Origin: Piscicola geometra
Lineage: Eukaryota; Annelida; Clitellata; Hirudinida; Piscicolidae
Length of the DNA: 64,000 nt
Direction: 5' to 3'
NCBI GenBank assembly: GCA_943735955.1
Contig: OX030964.1
Location: 6,799,997 to 6,863,996 of the forward strand
Part shown: positions 48,501 to 61,875 of the stretch, in pieces
Numbering within the stretch: position 1 is the stretch's first letter
Layout: each line of letters begins with the position of its first letter
Made by a program: the position numbers and the translations under genes
The notes under the pieces: generated by a model
Database searches by the model: none
Seen by the model: the letters and a program-made list of their open reading frames with translations, nothing else
Told to the model about the DNA's origin: nothing

Positions 48501-51500
48501 CCAGGCCTCCAGACAACCAGAGAATTTTTTACCCACTTGACGAAAACTTTTATCTGTTGTACGCTCAAGGACAAATGCTCTCGGCAAGTACGTAACTTTT
48601 ATGTATATTTCGTTGACCGTTAAAGTAGAATTGTATACAGGGTTAATATACTTTCTGCACTATTACAGATTCGATGGACTATCACAGTCGCAGATACGCT
48701 TCGAGTGTTCCTATAAACTTCAATCTTCCCTCTTTGCCACTACCCTTATCAGTGAGAATAATTCAAATTTTTTTGAACTTCAAATTCTATTTTAATTTTT
48801 TTATTTCAGACTGCCGAGTTTAACTTTACCCATTCCCCTGTGCAGCCTCCTGCAGCCGTGAGAACGTTTTTATCGTTTTAACATCACTTTAATTTTTAAC
48901 AATTTTTTTATTTTTTAAAGAATGAGTTTAAATGTCCCAACGAACACTGTCGCATTGGGTGGGGTGACGGGAGTAACCAAAAGTCTATCAAGTTTGGAAT
49001 GGAAGGAACCGTCGATAATGAAAAAGACTACATCTCTATGGCTTTCTCAAAAGATCAACAAATGGTTGAATTTTTTCCTAATTTTTATCCTCATTTTCAC
49101 AGATAATTTTTCGTACAGGGCGACGACAGTGCTTTTGTATGCTTCAAAGACGGCACAAATCTATTCCTGAAAAGAGTCTACAATAATGGAAAGTCGCCCA
49201 TTATTTATCCTGAAAACGTAAGAATTTGTCGCTTTCAATTTAAATATAATGTTAACTTTAAACAAACTTTTTCTGGCAGTTGGCAACAACATTTGGACTA
49301 AACGTGAATTATTTGAACGGAAAGTTGACATGCAACTTTGAAGTGCCTCTCAACAGGAGCCTTGACCCGACCAAACCACCAGACAACCAACAAATATTCT
49401 ATCCGCGAGACCAATCCTTCTATCTCTTGTACGCTCAAGGGACCGTGCAATCTCCAGGTATGTTATTTCTGCAAAATATTTCTCCTATATAGTTATATCT
49501 ACAGTTATATATATATATATATAAACCCTTTTCAACTCAAGACAAAATAAACTACCACGTTCGGAAATACGCCTCAACTTCTGCCATTGATTTCTCTGCT
49601 TCGAATGTCAATGTGGGCGCATCAACCTCTATCTCAAGGCGTTCGATCAAGGCTCATGGTTCCTTTTTCTTTTTACAGCTTACCAAACTTTCAGATTTAT
49701 TTGTTTAAAATTTTATATCATATAAAGTTTTTTTATTTTCCGTAATTTTCCGCAGGTATTCTCATGGTGATTGCATGGCTGATCTTCGCATGCACCGGCA
49801 GTCTCATGCCTAGATACTTCAAGACGGCTTGGCCTGACACCAAGATTTTGAACGGATTCATTTGGTTTAGGGTTCGATTTTTTGGACTTTTTTTTCATAA
49901 TAAATTACACTTTAATCTTCAACTATTTATATATTTACGATTTATTTATTTAAGATTTATTTATTTAAGATTTATTTATTTAAGATTTATTTATTTAAGA
50001 TTTATTTATTTAAGATTTATTTATTAAAGATTTATTTATTTAAGATTTATTTAATTAAGATTTATTTATTTAAGATTTATTTATTTAAGATTTATTTATT
50101 TAAGATTTATTTATTTAAGATTTATTTATTTAAGATTTATTTATTTAAGATTTATTTATTTAAGATTTATTTATTTAAGATTTATTTATTTAAGATTTAT
50201 TTATTTAAGATTTATTTATTTAAGATTTATTTATTTAAGATTTATTTATTTAAGATTTATTTATATAAGATTTATTTATTTAATATTTATTTATTTAATA
50301 TTTATTTATTTGATATTTATTTATTTGATATTTATTGATTTGATATTTATTTATTTGATATTTATTTATTTAATATTTATTTATTTAATAGTTATTTATT
50401 TAAGATTTATTTAGGATTCATGCGCATTCATTCCTTCTCACACAGATTCATCAGCTTTTCATGGGCTTAACCTTCCTCCTCACTTTAGCCTCTTTCATTC
50501 TCATTTTCATCGACGTTAATGGCTGGGCACACGTAAGTGAAAGTGATGCTTAAAGTCTTTCTACCTTCTATTTATGATTTCCAAACTATTTATTCCACTA
50601 ATTTATTGTCCTTATTTTACCTATCTTTTACAGAGTCCTTTTGGAATAGATTCGGCCCATCCGCCAATTGGCATAATCGTGATGATTCTAACATTTATAA
50701 ACGTCAGTTTTCTATATTAACTCGAAATATTAAACATTGAATTCTTTTATTCTTTTCTCCTCCATTTTAATTACTGAGTTTCTTTTACAAATAATTAAAT
50801 AATAATTTAAATATTTTAAAACCTTAATAAGAATTATATTAACTTTCTTTTCGAAACTTTGCAGCCTTTCATGTCGCTGTTTCGCTGCCAGCCAGAACAC
50901 AAACACCGGTGGATCTTCAACGTTGCCCATCTCCTGGTCGGACAATTCGCCATCGTCTTAGCGGGCAAGTTCCTATAAATCATTAAAAAAGCATTCATTA
51001 AATATTTCCCCCAAGTTGATCATATTTTGGAATTAGAAACAGCTTTTTGGTATTATTAAAGCTCCATTACAAACGTCATCAGTGGTCGCTATTTTTCTCT
51101 CATCGATGATGAAGAAGGCAAACATGGGTTGGTGGGTGATGTGGGTGATGGTGGCTGCTATTATTTGGCACGTCCTAATGGAGCTGGCCTTGATGGCTCA
51201 TGATAAGTATCTGCATGGTCTGCCAGGTTTGTTGGAAAATCTTTTTTCATAAATTTTTTTCTGTCGTTCCAGTTAATCAATAAATATGCTTTCTATCCTG
51301 TTTTCATCAGCAGAGCCTGATGGAGAAGCTGAGAGAAAACGTTCTAATGTAAACTCGGTAAGTGATCTGATTGCTTGAGTAATTCAATAAATTGCATTTC
51401 TGAAGTACAAAAAAACCTTACTATAGCCTTTTCAAACGCATTGCCATCCTCCATACAGAAGTCCATTTTGAAGACATTCCTGGTAGTCTGTCAACTGGTA

Positions 51501-51554
51501 GGAGTTGGAGGACTGGCAATAGCTATTTGCGTTGGAATCGGAATTGCCGAATGA
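30588..51554 (+). CDS. Giant 23-DOMON cytochrome b561 protein (FRRS1/CYBDOM-like)
   Basis: Exon 30588-30659 encodes a signal peptide (MEIVKYLFWIFVLVYG). Then 23 DOMON units follow, each of four exons: a (49 residues, CPNGDCRIWWGDAS), b (33, GDDSAYVCFKDG), c (59, LNGKLTCWFEVPLSRSLDP, LLYAQGQM) and d (a 28-residue Pro-rich linker, MAYHRRKYAS). The a-exons start at 30802, 31601, 32402, 33207, 34011, 34816, 35621, 36426, 37230, 38035, 38840, 39645, 40450, 41256, 42061, 42867, 43672, 44477, 45283, 46089, 46895, 47700 and 48921. The b561 exons are 49542-49658, 49756-49871, 50446-50532, 50634-50702, 50865-50964, 51083-51226, 51311-51357 and 51459-51554. Four haem-ligand His are visible: KAH-G, FRIHQLF, SAHPP and VAHLL. 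Total is about 4,200 residues if all exons are joined. Predicted extracellular or luminal array on a membrane b-type cytochrome that moves electrons to iron or other acceptors. Function is inferred from family. Confidence 0.88.
30802..49457 (+). repeat. Tandem array of 23 four-exon DOMON cassettes, period about 805 bp
   Basis: Cassette starts are spaced 799-806 bp apart from unit 1 to unit 22, then 1,221 bp to unit 23. Interior units (about 3-21) are nearly identical in exons and introns; units 1, 2, 22 and 23 are diverged. Each cassette starts and ends in phase 0, so any number can be gained, lost or skipped without a frameshift. Unit 22 is followed by one extra short exon (48811-48858) with linker sequence. 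Internal splice phases are 0 (a/b), 0 (b/c) and 1 (c/d), the same in every unit I read. Confidence 0.93.
49542..51554 (+). other. Cytochrome b561 transmembrane domain of the giant DOMON gene
   Basis: Eight exons encode a linker, then hydrophobic helices: ILMVIAWLIFACTGSLM, FMGLTFLLTLASFILIFI, IGIIVMILTFIN, LLVGQFAIVLAGVVAIF, WWVMWVMVAAIIWHVLM, and a C-terminal helix (LVGVGGLAIAICVGIGIAE) before TGA at 51554. RYFK after helix 1 and QPF/MSLFRC-like loop residues match the FRRS1/SDR2 b561 fold. The intron after 50964 begins GCAAGT, a GC-AG intron. Confidence 0.88.
49925..50412. repeat. 15-bp minisatellite (GATTTATTTATTTAA)
   Basis: About 30 head-to-tail copies with a few substitutions (ATATTTA variants toward the 3' side). 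It fills most of the intron between b561 exons 49756-49871 and 50446-50532. Confidence 0.9.
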
Positions 51555-52279
51555 GTTTATTGATACCGATGATTCTTTTACAAAACTTTTTGTTTATTTG
51601 ATTTTGTAGTTTTGCTTCTCTTTCATCAAATCATTTTTTCTCTGCTCAATTATATACATTTTTCCTATATTTTTCTGGCAATGGTTCACAGATATTTTTA
51701 AAAAATGTTCTTTTGTATTGCTGGTGCTTAGGGTGAATATCTCATCCGTTATTTCCTCATCATATACAATGCTAATTATCTTAAAGATTCAATCATGTCA
51801 CCTACGCGACTGCGAAACTTCAGCGGGTGAAAAAGTTTATTGATACCGTTAATGCTTTTAAAAACTTTATTCATTTTATCTTTTTAGTTTTGCTTTTTTT
51901 TCATGAAAGAATTTTTTTTGTTATATTATTAAAATATAACACTAGATTAGTTTCCTAGTAGACTGATAGATTCATTTTTATTCTCGTTTACCACACCTTT
52001 CAAGATTGATCATGCTAATTCTGTCTGATAACATTTGAAATAGTTCGAAATAATCATTTATTAGACACCTAGATGTTTTTTCATCTTAAAATATCTTTAA
52101 ATAAAAATATAATCTCTTTTTAAAATTGCATAGCAACAGAGTTGAAAGATTCAATAAGCAGGGTATAATTATAGTCTAATTAGATCAGAAAAGTGGTCAT
52201 GGTAACTTTAAAATGCAATGAACGTTAAGAATTTTGATTTTGGTGAATGGTCAAATACTGCTCCATAATGGTGGAGGGT
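51555..52279. other. Convergent 3' region of the two b561 genes
   Basis: About 725 bp between facing stop codons. It contains a diverged direct repeat: about 51553-51632 resembles 51833-51910 (GTTTATTGATACCG, then GTTTTGCTT and TTTCAT). An AATAAA on the plus strand lies near 52096. No ORF was recognised. Confidence 0.5.
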
Positions 52280-55200
52280 TTATTGTGTTGTAGAGATGCC
52301 GTAGATGAGAGCGCAGGAGAAGCTTGTGATGACGATGATGTGGAGAAAGAAGAGAATCGTCTTGAAGGCCTGTGGATGCAAGGATTGATTAGGATTCGTT
52401 TTTTATATTACTGACAAAAGCAGGCCATGTTACAATGCCGTTATGCACTAGGGTCGTATAAAATGTTTTACAATTATAAAGTCCTCACCTGAAACTTGTC
52501 TTTAGGGAGCTTATCGTCGACTTCACCTGCGAATGTTTAATAAAAGAATGATTTATTTTGCAAGTCTTGAAAATTAAAGTTTTAAAGTTATTGAAAATGT
52601 TTAATTATTTTTTTTTTATTTTATCACAAACAAAAATTATTTCTATTTTATATTATCACAAATACAATTAGTCTATAGTTCAAGTGGCTGGTACAATGTT
52701 TCTATTTTATTCAAGCATACATACAAATAGTCTATAGTACAAGTGGTTAGTAAAGTGAAAAATCGACGAAAAGTTCACTTCTCTCGGGTTGAGCGGCAAC
52801 TGCCCTGGCGTGGATGGAAAATGCAAAGTCTACCGTGACTTGCCAGAGGATGTGGCTCAGAACCAGCCATGGCCACCAGTAGGGTAGGCCCAGTCCTGGC
52901 AGCGATCCAGCCAAAAAGATCGCAATCACTGGCGAAGGATGTCTCGTTCAATGAAATTATTCGTGAAATTTTTAGCAGCTACCAAAGGAAATAATGCAAA
53001 TGTGTTAATACATTAACAGCAAACGCTCGAAAAAGGAATATCAACATCAGTCAACCACCACACCGCTCCACAAAGATCACATCCACCAGCATAATTGCAT
53101 TCCCATCAATCCACCACCGTCTAAAAGCCACCCCTTACAAGCGAGTGCATGCGCTGAAAGGCCGAAGAGTTGATGGAAGGCGTTGAAAATCCATCGAAGG
53201 GGAGCGGTGGGAGAACAGCGAAAGACGGCCATGAGAGGCTGAATGGAAGAGTTATAAAAGTCGAAATTGTGGCAGAAAGAGTGGTAGAGATTAAAAAAAT
53301 AGAGGGAGAATTTGTAAAAAAAAGGAATATAGAGATGGGTGGTTGAGATTATAGATTATTGGTGAAAGATTGGTTGATAGATATTTCAAAAATAAAAATA
53401 TTTTTTGTAATTAATTTAAAAATCTATTTGCAATAAATGATTGGTTACGTTGGAGATAGTGAGAATGGTGGCGATGATTCCAACAATGGGGTGTAGAGCG
53501 CCCCAACAGCAAAACTATGGAATGGAAATTTTAGAATAATTTCAAAGTTCCTCATTAATCTAATGGTTTAAAAAAATCTATTTGAGGAAAAAAAATTATC
53601 GTTTCCACATGATCTCAGAGCCTTTTTATTATGTAATAACACAAAGGTTTTGAAACCACTTAAAGGACATATAATTATTATTGACTCTTGACAATTCTCA
53701 AAGCTGAATTAGATAGTGTTTGATCTCTTCAAAATAAACAGGAAACTTTTATTATTCAAATTTTGATTTTTGAAAATCAAAAATTATTAAGTCATTCAAC
53801 GCTCTTATTCTCTTATCTAAAGCACTATACAAATATATTTTATTGATTGATTAAAAACATAAAGAGTGATTTCAAAGACGTTTTATAGGTTCCTACCCTG
53901 GAGTATCCTCCAACCGAGACGAAAATGACGATGAAAGCGATGCAGGTGAGGAGTGCTACCACAACCATGCCAGTCTGGTGCCACTGAAGAATAGGTGGAT
54001 GGATGGATGGATGGATGGATGGATGGATGGATGGATGGATGGATGGATGAATGGATGGATGGGTGGATGGATGGATGGATGGATGGATGGATGGATGGAT
54101 GGATGGATGGATGGATGGATGGATGGATGGATGGATGGATGGATGGATGGATGGATGGATGGATGGATGGAAAGAAAGAAAGTTAAGTTAAGTGTTGTAG
54201 TAAAGGAACAAATGCGAACTCACGAAGAACCAGAAAGGCTTGCCGAAAAAAGTTACTTTCAGGTTGCTGTCCTTGAGGTGCTTTGGCAAGGGTAGACAAC
54301 TAGACGCCACAAGCATCCATGCAACCACCATCAGAGAGCCTGCATAGTGGACCATCATCATCATCCTCGTCGTCATCAACATCGCCATCATCATCATCAT
54401 CATCGCCATCATCATCATCATCATCATCGCCATCATCATTATCATCATCGCCCTCATCATCATCACCACTACCAAAAAGACATCGCATAGAAGCGACTAA
54501 CCGTGTAGTTTAACTAGGACTTTCTTGCTCGAATCAGGTGTCGAGATTGAAGCAATAGAAAAGTCAATGGCTTCATTCGACGTGTACTTGTGTGAGTGGT
54601 ATTGAAGGGTGCCTGAGACGTGGTGGTTGTTGTAGTTGCTTGTGGTTGTTGTAGTTGTGGTGGTTGTTGTAGTTGGTTGTGGTGGTTGTAGTTGTGGTGG
54701 TTGTTGTAGTTGGTTGTTGTAGTTGTGGTGGTAGTGGTTGTTGTAGTTGGTTGTTGTTGTTGTAGTTGTGGTGGTCGTTGTAGACGTGGTGGTTGTTGTA
54801 GTTGCTTGTGGTGGTTGTTGTAGTTGGTTGTGGTTGTTGTAGTTGGTTGTTGTAGTTGTGGTGGTTGTTGTAGTTTTGGTAGTAGTGGTTGATGTAGTTG
54901 GTAGTGGTTGTTGTAGTTGGTTGTGGTTGTTGTAGTTGGTTGTGGTTGTTGTAGTTGGTTGTGGTTGTTGAAGTTGGTTGTGGTTGTTGTAGTTGGTTGT
55001 GGTTGTTGTAGTTGGTAGTGGTTGTTGTAGTTGTGGTGGTTGTTGTAGTTGGTTGTGGTTGTTGTAGTTGGTTGTAGTTGTTGTAGTTTTGGTGGTAGTG
55101 GCTGTTGTAGTTGGTGGTGGTGGTTGTTAGTTGTGGGGGTGGTGGATTGGATGATGATGATGTTTTTTTAATACACTACTACTACCACCTGAATCATGGG

Positions 55201-57474
55201 CGCCTTTGGCGAACAAGAGAAAGTATGTCTCGTTGATTGGATCGACTGAGAGAGAAGGATCAAAGTTGAAGTTGGAAGAGAAGTCGCAGGAGATGCGCCT
55301 GGTGGTGCGTGAGGCCGAGATGGACGACAAATCTTCTGTTTTCTGTTCATGAAACGTTTAGAAATAGTTGGCATTTTGAGATAACGGTTTTTAATTGTAT
55401 TATTTAAACAATTGAATTGTTATATTTAGATTTAAAATGTATCTGGAGTTTTATATTAAAATTAAAATTGTTATTGTATTCATAAATTAATCCTTTAAAT
55501 CTATTTATTTATTAAGTAATACGCAAACACAAAACGAACTGTGTCGAGAGGCTGGAAAGACCTTCCAATTGTTATTCCTCCGGCAACTTTAACGATGTTA
55601 CCATCGTGGTAACAGTACACAACCGCGGAATCTCCCTTTTCAATTAATTAATAATTAATCAAATATTTAATTTATTCACTTTCAAAAATAAATTTAAATT
55701 CGATTAATAAATAACAATTATTAAAAATTTCAGTCTTTAGACGAACCATCAGTTTGTCTTTGGAAAGTCCAATGGCGACGTAATAGTCGGGAGAAGGAAT
55801 GCTAGCTTGGACGCTGAAGTGGATGTGTTGATCTTTTTTATTCCATCTCACTTTACATTCACCCTCTGGACACTCGAAAACACCGTCTGTGCATGGACAC
55901 TTTGGTGGAGGTGGTCGTTGTTGTTGTGTTAGTTGTGGTTGTTTTGCTTATATTGGTATTTGGGGTAAAAGGAGTTTTTGTGTTCGCTGGAGTTGAATAG
56001 GAATGGTGCTTAGTTGATCATATTGAAGTTTTACAGTTGTGGTTGTGGTCAGGTGGTAGTGGTCAATAAGTAGGAGAAAAAATAATTATAATCTGGATAG
56101 AATTACTTTTACTAATGATGAAAATGCTGTTTATTCAATATAGCGCCAAGGAAAGTAACTTATACTTATTGATTATATTTATAAATATATATATATATGT
56201 TTTTTTAAATATTTAAATCCACTCACTTCAGCCGGAGTTTCAATCATTACTGAAAATTATAATGAAATAGTTGTTATAAATATGCCTAACAATGTACAGA
56301 ACTATTTTAATATTATATATAATAATTAGTTAATCCTAATAATTATTCTTAAAGTTTCATCTGTTTAAAGGTTTTTTTACTTTCGTCAGTAGATGTCTGC
56401 CAGAAGATTTCGACGTCTTTCAAGAACATGCCACTTTGGGGTGTAACAAATTAAAGTTATATTATAATAACTATTCTATGAAAAACTTATCATAAAAGTG
56501 GTGGCATAAGAATTATAAGTGGCATAAGTTTATCTCACAAAACTTTGACTTTTCCTCTGAAGCTGCAGGGAGCAGTCCATTTCATCTCGACTGATTTCTC
56601 GGAAAGTCTTTTTGTTTGGGTCAAGGAAGTGTTCTGTATGTGGTTTCATCATTCATGACCGAGTGGTCTTTAAGATCGCAAAGGTTTACGCCACGTTAAT
56701 AATACTCGTTGTTGTATTTTTTTACTGTATGTGTTTTAAACTTGAAAATGTAAAGCTTCCATTTTCACTCCCTGCAACACATAAACACACACACACACAT
56801 ATGCGTAAACATAAACAAAAATAGAAACAAAAAACACGCAACCTGGCAAGTGATTTTAGTATTGGGAGTATGGGAAGTGTCAAAGGTGCCTACAGCCATT
56901 CCTCCTTCATCTCTCACTTGCAATATGAATCCCAACAAAACCGTGTCGTCAGATGTCACTTGCACTGTCGATAATTAGCGAATTAATTAAATATTATTCA
57001 ATTATAATTAAAAAAAAGATAATGAATTTATGAACATGGCTTTAATAATAAAATAATATTCGCCTATATCAAATGAAATAAAGTATTTTCGTCACTGTTT
57101 AATATGTTGTTTATTGCTATTTAATAAATTGTTTCATATTATTTAATATATTTTTAATGCTATATGATATAAAACCTGCATAAGTATTTTAATTTTAAAA
57201 GTTCAACAAAATCTAGTTTATAAAAAGATAACTGCCATTCGTTTGACCTACCCATGACAACCAGCTGGTTCTCTTCACAGCGGGGAGCGCTGGTTGAAAT
57301 TTTGAAAGGAATGGTTTCAGCGGGTTGAACAGGTTTCGAACGATGCCAAGGCATCAGATCCTCACAAACTGTCTTTCTGCTTCTGTTACCCTCTCCAGGA
57401 GCTCCAATGCCAAAAGCCTCCACACCCGCAAACAACACCATTACGAACCATGCTACAAGTCCTAGGAAATTCAT
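52280..57474 (-). CDS. FRRS1: Reeler-DOMON-cytochrome b561 protein (ferric-chelate reductase 1-like)
   Basis: Fifteen phase-compatible exons, about 521 residues: 57252-57474, 56843-56964, 56539-56633, 56381-56433, 56227-56249 (23 bp), 55747-55899, 55540-55635, 55189-55342, 54224-54339, 53897-53983, 53449-53514, 53139-53238, 52779-52928, 52489-52526 and 52280-52369. Order: signal peptide ([20 protein letters not shown]); reeler domain ([37 protein letters not shown]); one DOMON ([39 protein letters not shown]); and b561 helices with His in WHQTGM, LHPIVG and FHQLFG. The first helix His is not in the usual position directly before GSLM (AHDSGSLM), so a small exon may be missing or the ligand shifted. 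This is the usual FRRS1/SDR2 architecture: a membrane ferric reductase on the cell surface or endosome. The stop TAA sits inside an AATAAA. The convergent neighbour is its multi-DOMON relative. Confidence 0.85.
53816..53858 (+). repeat. Interspersed-repeat tail copy
   Basis: AAAGCACTATACAAATATAT then TTGATTGATT, in an intron of the FRRS1-like gene; a diverged copy of the 18640 motif. Confidence 0.4.
53993..54171. repeat. (ATGG)n tetranucleotide repeat
   Basis: About 44 units in the intron between b561 exons 54224-54339 and 53897-53983 of the FRRS1-like gene. Confidence 0.95.
54353..54465. repeat. (CAT)n trinucleotide array
   Basis: Degenerate CAT/CGT/CGC units. It lies just upstream (transcript sense) of the acceptor of exon 54224-54339. 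Confidence 0.85.
54620..55135. repeat. GTTGTAGTTGGTTGTGGTT degenerate array
   Basis: About 500 bp of GT-rich, mostly trinucleotide-based repeats in the intron after exon 55189-55342. Compositionally similar to the GTN array in the HMGXB4-like gene. Confidence 0.88.
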
Positions 57475-58315
57475 TCTATAATTGCTAATCTTTTTCAGTT
57501 ACACTTTTTTTCTCAAATACGTTCAACTCTTATTACTTCGATTGTCGATTAAATACTAGAGTGTCGATCTCGATTGTGGGTTTAAGTAGGTCAGGAGAGA
57601 TACTTAATAACTTCCAAGTATCCAAACAACAATATAAGAGGTTTTTGATTTACCAACTGGTAGCATTCTCTTTAAATAACTTTCAGTCACATTCACATAC
57701 GTGCAACACAAACATTAATTTGTAAAAAGTTTAAGCGATGATGCACACAGAAATATAGCCTACAAAATAAACATACATGTGGTATATAAAGAACACTTAA
57801 GGCGGTCTATTTTTTGCTCCAATGTATTTTGAATCTTAATTCAATTTTACATACCAATTACAGCTGCTCCATCACATACTTTATACTAAACTATATCCTA
57901 GAGTGGTACAAGCTATGCAGAACACACATTTCAAGAGATTTAGATTAATATTTACCAAATAAATTCTTTTAAGTGTTGCTATAGCCTATAAAAGATGTAG
58001 GTTTATCTTCGAAAATAGAAAACAAACTCAAGATTTTTAAGAATAAAAGCACTAGTGAATAAAGTCTTTTTTGGTTTAAGGTAAAAACTTCTAACTTTAT
58101 AATTAATTTAATAAAATTTGTTTAAAAAATTAAATATACAATTACCATAATTATATTAACTTCAAAATATTAAGTAGAACTGAAATAAATAAAAGTTATT
58201 ATATATATAATGTGAGGGCATTAGTCGATCATTCCAGAATAACGCTCCTAGTTATTAGATATTTCCGGTAAAAACGGTAGTTAAATCTTTGTTTGTACCG
58301 TTTTATATATTAAAA
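57475..58315. other. Divergent intergenic region, FRRS1-like / p23
   Basis: About 840 bp of AT-rich DNA between two divergent start codons. No ORF or clear core promoter element was identified. Confidence 0.4.
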
Positions 58316-59825
58316 ATGGCCGTTGAAAAGTGCGTATAATTATATAAAGATAATTTATAAAAGTATATATCCATTTTTTGTAACATTTGTTCTTTTTTCC
58401 AATTACTTTGCGATCTAAATTTGTTCTAGAATGTCAATGACTTGCATGTGCTTAGGATTAAATCGCAAATTTATAAATAAGATTAAAATTCAAGAATTTA
58501 TCATCAAGCCTTTTTAAAGACTGCGTTTTAATATACTTTGTTACTAGTTAATCAACGTTTATATTCATTTGAAAACTTTTCTTCCGGAGTTCACTTTTTC
58601 GACGTGTAAAATATTAAACTAAAATTAACGTAAATATTAAACTAAAATATTATTTATTATAAAATATTATTTATTATAAAACATCTCAATTGTATTTGCA
58701 GACATTTGCCTCCAGTGCAATGGGCGCAGAGAAAAGACAAGTTGTACATAACTATCAACGTCGAGGATTGTAAGATACCTGTCATTAAACTCGACCAAAG
58801 CTCCCTCTATTTTGAGTTAGTTATAAAAACTCTTTATTTTTAACTTTAATTTGTATTGAAGGATGGATGATTTATTTAGTGATTCCCCCCCCCCCCCCCC
58901 CCATGAAGAGGTGTAGGCAACAAGGATGAATTGCACTATGAGGTAAAGATGGACCTTTGCAATGATATTGACCCTGAGGTTAGAAGCGTTTAATTTGAGA
59001 ATTAATATAAGTGTTTAAAATTTGGAAATAAATTGTTCAGTTGTATGTTAAACTTTAAATATATTATTATCTTTAATATGCATTACTGAAACCTCTTTGC
59101 CATGGCCACTATGCAGAAGTCAAAGTATGTTGTTCTCTCGAGGCACATTCAATTTGTAGTCTACAAAAAGGAGACAGGTCCATTCTGGCCACGGCTTTTA
59201 AAAGATAAAGCCAAAGTGAGCTTAATTTCAGAATTTTTTTACATTTATAAACTAATTATATTATTATTGATTTAAATTTTTATTCTATTCATAAATTATT
59301 TTTATTAATTATAAAAATTCTAAATCAGGTGCACTGGTTGAAAACAGACTTTGGCAAGTGGAAGGATGAAGATGACTCAGATATTGATGAGTCCAAAGAC
59401 AGGGACTTTGAAGATGTCAGTTTGATTCCTTGATGTTAATGATGTTTAGATTCTTGGTGTGTTTAATTAATAGTTTTAAACTAAATTTACTCTTTCAGAT
59501 GATGAAAAACATGGGTAGCTATGAGGGTGCAAATGAGCAACTTGTGGTTAGATTTTCTTTTTTTACTCTTAATTATTTTTATTATTTATGCCATTCACAT
59601 TCATACTCTTTATACAATAATTGTGCATCTAATTATATATTTTAACTTTCAGAATGACGAAGAAGACAGTGATGATGAAGGTTAAAGCAATAGACTGTCT
59701 TGTCTATAAATTTAATTCTTTTATTAAATTAAATAATTATTTTATTTGAGTAATATGCGTTTTATTAATGATAATTAATTTCATTTCTCATGATCACCAA
59801 CACAGATATGCCAGATCTGGAGTGA
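58316..59825 (+). CDS. PTGES3: p23 / PTGES3-like HSP90 co-chaperone
   Basis: Small cytosolic CS-domain co-chaperone that stabilises the ATP-bound HSP90-client complex. Eight exons: 58316-58329, 58702-58815, 58909-58978, 59117-59215, 59329-59415, 59499-59546, 59653-59680 and 59806-59825, total 159 residues against 160 in human. Visible features: a CS fold start (LPPVQWAQRKDKLYITINV), the DQSSLYFE strand, the signature WPRLLKDKAKVHWLKTDF (family WPRL-x-K-x-x-x-K-x-x-WL-x-x-DF), KWKDEDDSD, then an acidic tail ending DDEDMPDLE, matching the family C-terminal PDLE. The first exon carries only four codons plus two bases, with donor GTGCGT. The acceptor of exon 3 (ATGAAG then AGGTG) is preceded by a run of C. 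Confidence 0.93.
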
Positions 59826-60130
59826 TGTGACAAAGTGATGGACCACTTACCCGTTTTATATCATCATCATTCATTATCTTATTAACTATTTTATAAATTC
59901 TAACGCATTCTTCACCTGTTGCTTTGAAAAGAGAACGGTCATTTCCCATGTCTTAATTGATTGTTTCGGGTGTGCAGGTTTAATCTTTCTTACACTCGTC
60001 TATGTAATTTTATCTTCCCAAATAGAACTTAACTTCACCACAATTAATATGCGTTTTTATGGATGCTTCAAGTGAATAATTAATGTCTTTAGTTCTTACC
60101 TGAACGTTCACTGTTGCCTTGGAGACGGCG
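59826..60130. other. Short intergenic region, p23 / F-box gene
   Basis: About 300 bp between the p23 stop and the start chosen for the next same-strand gene. AT-rich, with no recognised element. Confidence 0.4.

Positions 60131-61875
<1,745 letters not shown>

Noticed and set aside
53978..54186. MDGWMDGW repeat peptide
   Set aside because: (ATGG)n repeat in an intron of the minus-strand FRRS1-like gene.
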